Notes under the pieces: generated by a model
Seen by the model: the letters and a program-made list of their open reading frames with translations, nothing else
What the model was told of the DNA's origin: nothing
Databases searched by the model: none
DNA from: Moraxellaceae bacterium
GTDB taxonomy: Bacteria > Pseudomonadota > Gammaproteobacteria > Pseudomonadales > UBA3067
Reading direction: 5' to 3'
DNA: 5,638 nt
NCBI GenBank assembly: GCA_002401525.1
Contig: NVTH01000193.1
Location: 1-5,638, forward strand
Translations under genes and position numbers: made by a program
Part shown: positions 1 to 5,576 of the stretch, piece after piece
Numbering within the stretch: the stretch's first letter is position 1
Layout: every line of letters begins with the position of its first letter

Positions 1-266
1 GTCGTTTCGTTTTCACTGCATTCGGACAGTGTTCTGAAAATTGACGGTACCTTAATGTCATCGTTCTCATCGGGTAAAGCGGCAGCGTACCAGCCAAACT
101 TTTTTTGTGATTCTTTCCAAAACCGATTTTTAATATACTCTGGGGTGCACAATTCTTCTGAAAGAGACTGAACGCCTGTAAGAATAATAGGCTTATCCAA
201 CTGATAATAATTTTCGATAAAGCTTTCGTCGCTAATCGACGATATAGATCTACGTTCAATCGTCAT
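1..266 (-). CDS. N-terminal part of a cupin-like (JmjC/cupin_8 type) protein, cut by the window edge
   Basis: An open frame runs on the minus strand from an ATG at 266-264 to the left edge (88 full codons, no stop). The N-terminus reads M-T-I-E-R-R-S-I, then SFIENYYQLDKPIILTGV at about residues 15-32, then an FWKESQKKFGWY stretch near residues 50-61. An acidic start leading into F-x-x-x-Y followed by KP-[IV]-[IV]-L-x-G is the usual opening of cupin_8/JmjC-like 2-oxoglutarate/Fe(II)-type proteins. The iron ligands (HxD...H) would lie further in and cannot be seen, so activity is unproven. There is no signal peptide, so it is probably cytoplasmic. A weak Shine-Dalgarno sequence, AAAAGG at 283-278, sits 11 nt before the ATG. 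In gammaproteobacteria such proteins often accompany TonB receptors, SapC and tryptophan-halogenase-like genes (family knowledge, not seen here). The frame is secure; the family call is moderate. Confidence 0.68.
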   Translation of the reverse strand, partial: MTIERRSISSISDESFIENYYQLDKPIILTGVQSLSEELCTPEYIKNRFWKESQKKFGWYAAALPDENDDIKVPSIFRTLSECSENET

Positions 267-309
267 ATAAAAAATAACCTTTTATTTTGGCTCTTCTGTG
301 TGTGTATTT

Positions 310-394
310 TTGTGTAGTTAGGTGGGTTGTGTAGTTAGTTGGGTTGTGTAGTTAGGTGGGTTGTGTAGTGATCCGAGTTGTGTAGTAATGTGGT
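310..394. repeat. 17-bp tandem repeat, five units
   Basis: The unit TTGTGTAGTTAGGTGGG occurs at 310-326 and 344-360 exactly, and at 327-343 with one mismatch (GG to GT). Two degenerate units follow at 361-377 and 378-394, keeping TTGTGTAGT at their start. A further partial motif (TTAGTGTAGTTTTT) continues to about 411. The units contain no C on the plus strand. They lie inside the presumed 5' leader of the cupin-like gene, where the RNA would read CCCACCTAACTACACAA repeatedly. Exact copies next to decayed ones suggest a slippage-prone minisatellite, although repeated protein-binding sites are also possible. Confidence 0.85.
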
Positions 395-475
395 TACTTA
401 GTGTAGTTTTTGTATGGTTTTTTGTCTGATGGGTTGCTATTTTGGTTTTTGTGTTGTGCTGGTTTTGCGTGTATC

Positions 476-489
476 GCGCTAGGGAGCGC
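476..489. promoter_or_regulatory. Inverted repeat at the presumed transcription start, possible operator
   Basis: GCGCT-AGGG-AGCGC is a perfect 5-bp inverted repeat with a 4-bp centre. It falls just downstream of the predicted -10 box (498-503), roughly at +2 to +15, where a repressor could block initiation. It is much more GC-rich than its surroundings. No T-run follows on either strand, so it does not look like an intrinsic terminator. The regulator family cannot be named from the sequence. Confidence 0.35.
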
Positions 490-497
490 CTAACACT

Positions 498-525
498 ACT
501 ATACCAATATCAAGCCCTATCACAA
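498..525 (-). promoter_or_regulatory. Candidate sigma-70 promoter for the cupin-like gene
   Basis: On the minus strand, TTGTGA (525-520; 4 of 6 to TTGACA) and TATAGT (503-498; 5 of 6 to TATAAT) are separated by 16 bp. Transcription would begin near 491 and give a leader of about 225 nt before the ATG at 266. It is the best promoter-like pair seen in this spacer and points at the right gene, but it was judged by eye only. Confidence 0.45.
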
Positions 526-627
526 GACTGGAGTTAACAAATACGGAGTATTGCGCACGCGACATGACTGCCTACAGAGTTGATTGTTTCTTGTTGTTGG
601 TCACGCCCCTTCAGCATGAAAAGAATT

Positions 628-846
628 CTAATTTGTTGGCTGGTTACTCATTGGTTCATTAACGTTGATGTCGTTATAGAAAAGGTAGTCTACATCAATA
701 TCTGGCACCCGGGCGTTGTCCAGCGCTGCCGCTAGAGAATCAGTGTGAAGTCTGGGGTTGAGGGGTACTTGCGGGATAAACCTTGGACTAAAAGTTGAAT
801 CGTCATTCCGTATTACCATGCTGTTCTCTAAAAGGTATGCGTCCAT
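628..846 (-). CDS. Small hypothetical protein (72 aa)
   Basis: I do not recognise this protein. From the ATG at 846-844 it reads MDAYLLENSMVIRNDDSTF, followed by a proline-rich middle (SPRFIPQVPLNP) and an acidic end (DIDVDYLFYNDINVNEP). A TTG start at 870 would give 80 residues with a short charged N-terminal extension; the in-frame stop before it is at 912-910. The ATG has only a weak AGAG-type ribosome site a few bases upstream, and the TTG has none. No signal peptide, membrane segment or cysteine is seen. The mixed, protein-like composition argues for a real or formerly real gene. It could also be the surviving end of a larger decayed gene or a chance ORF. It shares the 847-1080 spacer divergently with the secreted protein gene. 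Confidence 0.4.
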   Translation of the reverse strand: MDAYLLENSMVIRNDDSTFSPRFIPQVPLNPRLHTDSLAAALDNARVPDIDVDYLFYNDINVNEPMSNQPTN

Positions 847-918
847 TTTCTCTAGCTGGGCTTGTTTCAAAATATCTATTTTCTTTCGTAAAATACTTCT
901 GTGATATATTCACCTTGA

Positions 919-948
919 CCGAAATGTCGAGGCAGGTAACACTTTCGG
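919..948. repeat. Imperfect inverted repeat in the divergent spacer
   Basis: CCGAAATGT (919-927) and ACACTTTCGG (939-948) are complementary apart from one extra base, with a loop of about 11 bp. The flanking GACC and GGTC add partial pairing. It lies between the divergent small ORF and the secreted protein gene and could bind a regulator of either. No T-run follows, so it is not an obvious terminator. Confidence 0.3.
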
Positions 949-1080
949 CTGGTCTAAATAACCATCGTTTCAAAATTGACTGGATTTAAATTTTGAGTAA
1001 TGTGGGCCTGTAGTTCTTGCAAGAAAAATAAAAATGGATTATTCGCTTTAGTTGTTTTATACAAATAAATGAGGGATTTT

Positions 1081-1818
1081 ATGAAAGCATTAAAAATATT
1101 ACAGTCTCCAATGATGGCGTTAACTTGTTTTGCCGCAAGTGCTGTGGCAGTTGCAGACGTGGCTGACATTTATGTTGATCAAGCCTCGACTCTTGGGGCT
1201 TATTTTGATGATGAAGAGACCTTTGACTACGTCGGAGATTTTGCGAGTGGGCGAGACAGTATTCTCGATGTTTATTTCGAATCCTTTTATGCTGCAGATT
1301 CTATTGTAGGGTTTGATTTGTCACCACTCTATAATCAGTTGAGTTGTGGCGAAACTATTACCATCAATTCAGTCTCACTTTCGATTGCTGAAACTGCTGA
1401 TTCCTACAGTAACATTGAGTTTTGGGTCGATGGACTGCTAGACGATGGATGGGATGAAGAAACGATCACTTGGAATGATGTTTATGAAGATGCAAATTTC
1501 TTGCATTTAGGCGTAGCCGAATTTTTATACAGGAGCGATGATTATTTGCCTGCAATTTCTTTAGAGATAACTAATGAAGTGCAAAGTGATTATTTGGATG
1601 ACGGCTATCTTACCCTGGTTCTCCGTGCATCAGACTTTACCTTTACCTCGCCGGGAGAGTTGTACGGTGCCGATACGGACAAAGAACCTTTTATCACTGT
1701 TGATTACGACGTTATCGCTGGTAGCAATCCACGACTTTGTGAGATGGAAAAGCGAGCCGAAGAGCGGGCTCAAAGGCGCGAGATTATAGAAAGAAGGCGT
1801 GAAAGAATGCAACGTTAA
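1081..1818 (+). CDS. Secreted DNRLRE/CBM96-like beta-sandwich protein with a basic helical tail
   Basis: A 245-residue exported protein. The ATG at 1081 was chosen over the one at 1069 because GAGG (1071-1074) sits about 6 nt before it and a clean signal peptide starts there: MKALK, a hydrophobic stretch, then AVAVA with cleavage predicted between A25 and D26. Residues 28-211 resemble DNRLRE/CBM96 domains: an opening A-D-I-Y-V-D, a central IVGFDLSPL (75-83), then INSVSLSIAE, a W-x-x-E-T-I-T-W-N-x-V signature (124-134), and a closing TFTSPGEL...PFITVDYD (188-210). The family includes alginate- and other carbohydrate-binding modules; no catalytic domain is present. The mature domain is very acidic (many Asp/Glu), which could suit calcium binding or a marine setting. 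The last 25 residues (221-245) are a charged helix with nine Arg. The only mature cysteines are C89 and C220. The gene appears monocistronic, with its own terminator. The fold call is moderate; the ligand is unknown. Confidence 0.72.
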   Translation: MKALKILQSPMMALTCFAASAVAVADVADIYVDQASTLGAYFDDEETFDYVGDFASGRDSILDVYFESFYAADSIVGFDLSPLYNQLSCGETITINSVSLSIAETADSYSNIEFWVDGLLDDGWDEETITWNDVYEDANFLHLGVAEFLYRSDDYLPAISLEITNEVQSDYLDDGYLTLVLRASDFTFTSPGELYGADTDKEPFITVDYDVIAGSNPRLCEMEKRAEERAQRREIIERRRERMQR

Positions 1819-1846
1819 TTCTCGTTGTCAGAGGTCGTTGAGTGTT

Positions 1847-1890
1847 AACCCAGGTTTCTCGTTTGTGTAAAGGGAAGCCTGGGTTTTTAT
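1847..1890 (+). terminator. Intrinsic terminator of the DNRLRE-like gene
   Basis: AACCCAGG (1847-1854) pairs perfectly with CCTGGGTT (1878-1885). The stem extends inward through TTTCTC/GGGAAG with two G-T wobbles, leaving an 11-nt loop. TTTTTAT follows directly. It starts 28 bp after the stop codon at 1818, a classic Rho-independent arrangement. Confidence 0.88.
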
Positions 1891-1954
1891 TGGAGCCCTC
1901 GGCCACATATGCTGTGTAGCGACCGTAATTGATATGTTTTAATTCAAGGGTCCG

Positions 1955-1981
1955 CCTATTTATAGATGAGTAATAAATAGG
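1955..1981. repeat. Inverted repeat with 9-bp perfect arms
   Basis: CCTATTTAT (1955-1963) and ATAAATAGG (1973-1981) are exact reverse complements around a 9-nt loop (AGATGAGTA). There is no U-tract after it, so a hairpin or operator function is more likely than termination. It lies about 65 bp beyond the preceding terminator, in the upstream region of the 2334 gene. Confidence 0.6.
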
Positions 1982-2007
1982 AGTAGGATTCTTTTATATA
2001 AAGGATT

Positions 2008-2023
2008 GCGATTTGTAAATCGC
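2008..2023. promoter_or_regulatory. 16-bp near-perfect palindrome, possible operator
   Basis: GCGATTT-GT-AAATCGC has perfect 7-bp arms around a 2-bp centre. Its length and tight symmetry are typical of a homodimeric repressor or activator site, and it lies on the 5' side of the 2334 gene. I cannot match it to a known regulator consensus. Confidence 0.45.
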
Positions 2024-2333
2024 GTAATAAAAACCACAAAAAAATATTTATTTTTGAATTTTGTAATCACTATTTGTTTAACTCGATAAAATATCGTTGG
2101 CCATTAAAGCCAAAATATTAAAACTTCCCTACAATAACACGATAGAAAAATGTATTTAGGCGGAGCCGAATAGTCTTGGTAACACGACAGTTATATTTGC
2201 ACGTTGTTTTGTGGCGACAAAGAATTGTGTTTACCTACCTAGCAATGGCATTATTCCTTTACAAACCGATTAGATGACTCTAAGTTGCATTGAGGTGACG
2301 ATAAAAAATATAATAATAAATATAGTTGGGAAC

Positions 2334-3692
2334 ATGATGAATAATAAACCTCTCTCAATCCAATTCTTGGATCGCAGTTTTCCATTGGTTCGATCAAGAC
2401 TCATCTGCACGATATGTATTTTATGTATACCGATGCTAGCCCATTCAGGACTCGAGGTCTCAAACCCCATTCGACAGCTGGAAGTTGTTGTAGTGACAGG
2501 GGAGGAGCTGCCCTTAATTCTAGGCGAAAAAGCCACAGAACATTCTTTAATGGCTATGGAAAACGGTCAGCTTACCCCGATTCCCTATCAATTCGACGAT
2601 AAAAATTCTAAAGGATTGACTTTCGTTCCCGGTGGAAAGTTGCCTGTGAATGGTTCCGTCGACATTATAGATTCCTTTGACGAGTTGGTATTTATGTATA
2701 AAGACATGGGGGGGAAAGCGGGATCGGCCCCACTGGAAAATAAATTGGGGCATATTGTTTCAGAATTGGAAATTACTGAAGAAGGAATAAGTCGATATGC
2801 CTATCTTGTTAAAGGAAACGACGAAAGAAGCACTAAACGCTACACTGACTATAATTTTGAGACGGGCTATTTAGAAACGGAAAGTTACAGCCTTCAATTT
2901 GATCCGGATACTATATTGGTATGGGAAGATTGGAAAATTAAAGGCTTTACCGGCACAGGGGCCGCTCCTAATATACTCGATACAATGAAAGCAAGAATAT
3001 TTTTACGCATGGGTTTTTTAAAAGCCACACTGCATAATAGCTTGGTGCCGGTGTCTATGGTGGGCGTTAAGAATGGTCCAGTGCGTTCCATTGTGGAAGG
3101 CGATGCTTCATTGGTTATTTTTGGAATAGACCTATTCTCTGCTGGGGTGAGTGTTACTTTCACCGCGCAGACCATTGAGTATCCGATATTTGCTGTGTTT
3201 CCTGCTAGCGCTGATCTCCTAAGCGAGCTTAATATTGATGTTACTCTCGACTACGTGGATTTTGAGGGGAGTCGCTATCGAACTGCTTTGGGACCCAAAG
3301 AGCCTTTAATTACGGGCGTCGAAGTCTCCGACGAAATTCGCAGCCAGTACAAAAGTGACTTAGATAACCCGTGGGTTTCCATTAGCACAGGAAAAAATTG
3401 GGATATGTTTTTCCGCTTTCAAATTCCGGATGGAATTAGACCTACTCTAAGTGCGCTTTATCGTGATTCCGCTGCCGGCGACAAAAGGAATAAACCAGAA
3501 AGGTACAAAGGAAGTAGTTCAGAGCTGGGCATTAAACTGGAGGACATTCCAACGGGAATAGAAACTATCTTAGAATACAGCCTTTATTTTGGGCCGGATT
3601 TATGGCAGGGCAATAACCCTGAAAAGGCGTGGTTTGATATTACCCATCCAGCGATTGTAACGGTCAATCCCTCATTAATGGCTTCAAATTAA
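2334..3692 (+). CDS. Secreted protein of unknown function, beta-rich (452 aa)
   Basis: I do not recognise this protein with certainty. The frame opens at 2274, but the ATG pair at 2334/2337 is preferred: GGGA at 2328-2331 is a weak ribosome site, and a signal peptide follows. That signal peptide has a long n-region (about 22 residues, four basic), a hydrophobic stretch LICTICILCIPML and an AHS motif, with cleavage predicted between S38 and G39. The mature part has no cysteine. Near its N-terminus it has PIPYQFDD (82-89) and DELVFMYKDMG (116-126). From memory, a similar P-x-Q-x-D ... D-E-L-V-F-M pairing occurs in other secreted beta-rich bacterial proteins of unknown role. The rest alternates short beta-like segments and ends with a YFGPDLWQG...WFDITHPAI stretch. 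No transmembrane barrel signature or known catalytic motif is evident. It faces the secreted SRPBCC gene tail to tail, so co-function is possible but unproven. Confidence 0.75.
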   Translation: MMNNKPLSIQFLDRSFPLVRSRLICTICILCIPMLAHSGLEVSNPIRQLEVVVVTGEELPLILGEKATEHSLMAMENGQLTPIPYQFDDKNSKGLTFVPGGKLPVNGSVDIIDSFDELVFMYKDMGGKAGSAPLENKLGHIVSELEITEEGISRYAYLVKGNDERSTKRYTDYNFETGYLETESYSLQFDPDTILVWEDWKIKGFTGTGAAPNILDTMKARIFLRMGFLKATLHNSLVPVSMVGVKNGPVRSIVEGDASLVIFGIDLFSAGVSVTFTAQTIEYPIFAVFPASADLLSELNIDVTLDYVDFEGSRYRTALGPKEPLITGVEVSDEIRSQYKSDLDNPWVSISTGKNWDMFFRFQIPDGIRPTLSALYRDSAAGDKRNKPERYKGSSSELGIKLEDIPTGIETILEYSLYFGPDLWQGNNPEKAWFDITHPAIVTVNPSLMASN

Positions 3693-3713
3693 ATACTCCA
3701 CTCAATCACGTTG

Positions 3714-3742
3714 GCGATAAACCTTGTATTGGGGTTTATCGC
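3714..3742. terminator. Perfect 10-bp-stem hairpin after the 2334 gene
   Basis: GCGATAAACC (3714-3723) and GGTTTATCGC (3733-3742) are exact reverse complements with a 9-nt loop. It begins 22 bp after the stop codon at 3692, where a terminator is expected. No U-run follows on either strand, so it is not a textbook intrinsic terminator. It may act as an RNA 3' end stabiliser or a bidirectional barrier between the convergent genes. Confidence 0.5.
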
Positions 3743-3787
3743 GCGTAAACCGGGTGTTAATCTGAAGGATCGTTGTTAAGCCTATCT

Positions 3788-3929
3788 AGGGCATCTCTAA
3801 AAATTGCCTTTTCCTCCGGTAGCGGCGTCAGCTCCGTGCTCGACTCCTCGTGTATGCCTTATACACTGCGGGTCTCCGCGCGGTGCTTCCTTGCTCTCGA
3901 ATAAAAATTCTAATTTTTAGAGGTGCCCT
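3788..3929. mobile_element. MITE-like palindromic element with 18-bp terminal inverted repeats
   Basis: The left end AGGGCATCTCTAAAAATT (3788-3805) and right end AATTTTTAGAGGTGCCCT (3912-3929) are inverted repeats with a single mismatch, which would still pair as G-U in RNA. The interior is more GC-rich than its surroundings and carries a hairpin GTGTAT-GCCTT-ATACAC (3850-3866), extended by GACTC/GGGTC pairing. Next to the right end, TAAAAATT-CT-AATTTTTA (3902-3919) forms a second hairpin that would compete with the terminal pairing. No ORF is present. The size (142 bp), long terminal repeats and intergenic position fit a non-autonomous element moved by a transposase elsewhere. No clear target duplication was seen: the flanks are CTATCT on the left and CCAGGT on the right. 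Confidence 0.62.
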
Positions 3930-3978
3930 CCAGGTCATTTCCTCAGCCTTTCAATAAATTGGCGAGCAATATTTTACG

Positions 3979-5421
3979 TTAGAAATTACTAACCACCTTT
4001 TCCTCGTTCGCTTTCAATCTGTTTTCTGCTACACGATTGACTACCCAATCGGTCATGCTGTCCGAAGTTACGGTGCCATAGGTTGCTGCGATAAGTACGT
4101 TATGAAAGGGTAGGTAGCGGGTCATTTTAAATACGAATGACGCCTCAGGGCCCACTACACCGCCAAAGGTAATTGCTACGATGGTGCCGTCATCATTGGG
4201 ATCATCAGCTTTGTTTGGGATTTTTACGTATTCGATATTCCCTATTAGAGGGTACATAAATGCATGATCGGCGGTATAAAAAAGCATTTTATTTTCATCG
4301 ACTTCTTCTTGGATCAAATAAATATCGACAGGCATTTTTAGCGGACCTATTCTAACGGCAAGTTCTAAAAAGGCCCAATCTTCGCCGGTTGATTCGGTAT
4401 CAAACCATCCATAAGTGAGTTCGTTATATTCTACAAGACTATTAAAATCGCTAAGCAGGGGCTGGATAACATTTTGTTTCAGGGGGATATACTGTATCGC
4501 GGTCACTTGACGAATATCATGTATGCCTCCGTCGTAAGAAAGCTTTCTGGCTGCTTGGTAAAACTGAACACTTCCCAATTGGGTCAATTTTTTTAATTCT
4601 TGAAGATCAAGTGCTTTGTTGTCGCCGAGGTATCCATTCGCGGAACGAATGTCGTAGATATTGTCGTCCTCCTTTGGGGCTAGTTCAGGGTGGCGCCTGG
4701 TGGCTTCATTTCGAAATTGTCTGAGCCTTTCGTAAGTAGTCAAAATGGGAAAAACCTTTTCCAAGGCGGGTTCTGCGTTTAGAACTATTTTATACATAAA
4801 AGAGGCGCTGTCGGTATCTTGCCAGCCACTCAAAACGGTCAAGGTCTTATTCTCACTTAGCGGGAAAAATTCCCAGTATTGATACATGGATTCCACGTCT
4901 CCCTCATCGATCAACACCATACCAATATCGCCGTTGTCATACTTGTTGAGTTGGACCACAAAATCACTGACCAATTTAATTATGGGCAATTTAATTGATT
5001 GTTCGTAAGATCCAATTCTTACATTGCCTTGAGTGCTGATGTTAGTAGTATCGTTTAATAACGGCGAGAAATTATCTTGCTCTTCGAGATCCCATACCAT
5101 TTGCCTTAGTTCTTCAACGGGTGCATCAATGACGGTCACCACGTAAATGATTCGTTTGTTGTTGAAGTGTTGTGATTCTTTGGTGCGAGCGTTCCAGAAA
5201 GTAAAGTCATGGGGATTGGAAACTATTGCAAATTGCCCGCCATTAGTGATGTTGGCTATTTTTTCTGGATCGAGCCCAAATTCAGAAAACCGGCTTGAGG
5301 GAATGTTCCATTCAATGGGTTGGTATTCGGTGGCCGCGTTCGCATTAAAATGAATAAATAATGCAATGAGTATTAGCAAATATTTGCTTATTAGAAACCA
5401 TTTTTGAATTATTGTTTTCAT
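3979..5421 (-). CDS. Secreted protein with two START/SRPBCC-like domains (480 aa)
   Basis: Starts at the ATG 5421-5419, preceded by GGAG (5430-5427) at a 5-nt spacing. A Sec signal peptide is clear: MKTIIQKW, a hydrophobic stretch YLLILIALFIHF and ANA, with cleavage predicted between A29 and A30. The mature protein appears to contain two copies of a START/Bet v1-like (SRPBCC) fold at about residues 88-240 and 303-470. Copy 1 has a VVTVIDAPVEELRQMVWDLE start, a LPIIKLVSDF strand and a long C-terminal helix. Copy 2 has VTAIQYIPLKQNVIQPLLSD, a matching GPLKMPVDIYLIQ strand, an IEYVKIPNKADD turn and a C-terminal DWVVNRVAENRLK helix. SRPBCC domains bind hydrophobic ligands such as lipids, sterols or polyketides. 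Most bacterial members are cytoplasmic, so an exported tandem is unusual. A periplasmic ligand-binding or lipid-handling role is inference. No catalytic motif is identified. No U-rich terminator was seen beyond its stop; the element at 3788-3929 lies 50 bp further on. Confidence 0.72.
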   Translation of the reverse strand: MKTIIQKWFLISKYLLILIALFIHFNANAATEYQPIEWNIPSSRFSEFGLDPEKIANITNGGQFAIVSNPHDFTFWNARTKESQHFNNKRIIYVVTVIDAPVEELRQMVWDLEEQDNFSPLLNDTTNISTQGNVRIGSYEQSIKLPIIKLVSDFVVQLNKYDNGDIGMVLIDEGDVESMYQYWEFFPLSENKTLTVLSGWQDTDSASFMYKIVLNAEPALEKVFPILTTYERLRQFRNEATRRHPELAPKEDDNIYDIRSANGYLGDNKALDLQELKKLTQLGSVQFYQAARKLSYDGGIHDIRQVTAIQYIPLKQNVIQPLLSDFNSLVEYNELTYGWFDTESTGEDWAFLELAVRIGPLKMPVDIYLIQEEVDENKMLFYTADHAFMYPLIGNIEYVKIPNKADDPNDDGTIVAITFGGVVGPEASFVFKMTRYLPFHNVLIAATYGTVTSDSMTDWVVNRVAENRLKANEEKVVSNF

Positions 5422-5545
5422 TGAAGCTCCGTTTCATTAGATTATTTTTATTATTCGAATATCCAGGCCAGAATATAATGGGTCTTAGGATACAGGCTTG
5501 GAATTGAGTGTAAGCTCGTTAAAACTACTGCTTTTTTATTATTAT

Positions 5546-5576
5546 CATTGTCCGGTTTCTATTTCGCGGGACAATG
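5546..5576. repeat. Inverted repeat upstream of the SRPBCC gene
   Basis: CATTGTCC (5546-5553) and GGACAATG (5569-5576) are exact reverse complements with a 15-nt loop. It lies about 125 bp before the start codon of the SRPBCC gene and could be an operator or a hairpin. Neither strand has a following T-run of terminator type. The rest of 5422-5638 holds the GGAG ribosome site, a possible TATATT -10 box without a good -35, and no gene I can support. Confidence 0.4.

Larger units (their letters stand above)
267..627. other. Gene-free control region with strongly strand-asymmetric composition
   Basis: This 361-bp stretch contains no convincing gene. Its left part is almost devoid of C on the plus strand: by hand count 301-470 has 59 G and 7 C. 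RNA made leftward toward the cupin-like gene would therefore be C-rich, G-poor and largely unstructured. The right part (about 475-600) has ordinary composition and holds the candidate promoter, the palindrome at 476-489 and a small palindrome AATAC-GGA-GTATT at 540-552. Nothing recognisable was seen in 553-627. Confidence 0.6.
1891..2333. other. AT-rich spacer with several palindromes, no gene seen
   Basis: No ORF of convincing size occurs in these 443 bp. The stretch holds a succession of inverted repeats (1955-1981, 2008-2023, 2040-2055, 2084-2096, 2097-2113), each with perfect arms of 5 to 9 bp, followed by about 220 bp of unremarkable AT-rich leader. A ten-codon ORF (2245-2277) overlaps the ATG at 2274 by ATGA but has no ribosome site. 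No strong promoter could be fixed. The weak pair TTGGCC (2097-2102) / TAAAAC (2119-2124, 16-bp gap) is the best plus-strand candidate found. Confidence 0.5.

Noticed and set aside
310..360. G-quadruplex potential of the GGTGGG-bearing repeats
   Set aside because: The G-runs are mostly two or three bases with long loops (about 11 nt), so a stable quadruplex is unlikely.
487..538. Possible integron attC site (GCCTAAC at 487-493; GTTRRRY-like words in the 310-360 repeats)
   Set aside because: The matching core sites are in the wrong arrangement, no imperfect palindrome connects them, and there is no integrase or cassette structure in the window.
621..640. ATTCTAATTT near 625-634 shared with the right end of the element at 3788-3929
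   Set aside because: Only about ten AT-rich bases match and no terminal repeat is present; likely coincidence rather than a decayed copy.
795..989. 64-codon plus-strand ORF
   Set aside because: It overlaps the small minus-strand ORF and the divergent spacer, has no ribosome site and its protein shows no coherent features; treated as a shadow.
1069..1080. Upstream ATG at 1069 as the start of the secreted DNRLRE-like protein
   Set aside because: Using it would place the GAGG ribosome site inside the coding region and add an acidic residue (MRDF) before the signal peptide; ATG 1081 fits better.
2245..2277. Ten-codon leader peptide (MALFLYKPIR) overlapping the ATG at 2274
   Set aside because: No ribosome-binding site, no attenuator-like hairpins after it, and the ATG at 2274 is probably not the real start.
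2894..3175. 93-codon minus-strand ORF inside the 2334-3692 gene
   Set aside because: It lies entirely within a well-supported gene, lacks its own signals and is read as a shadow frame.
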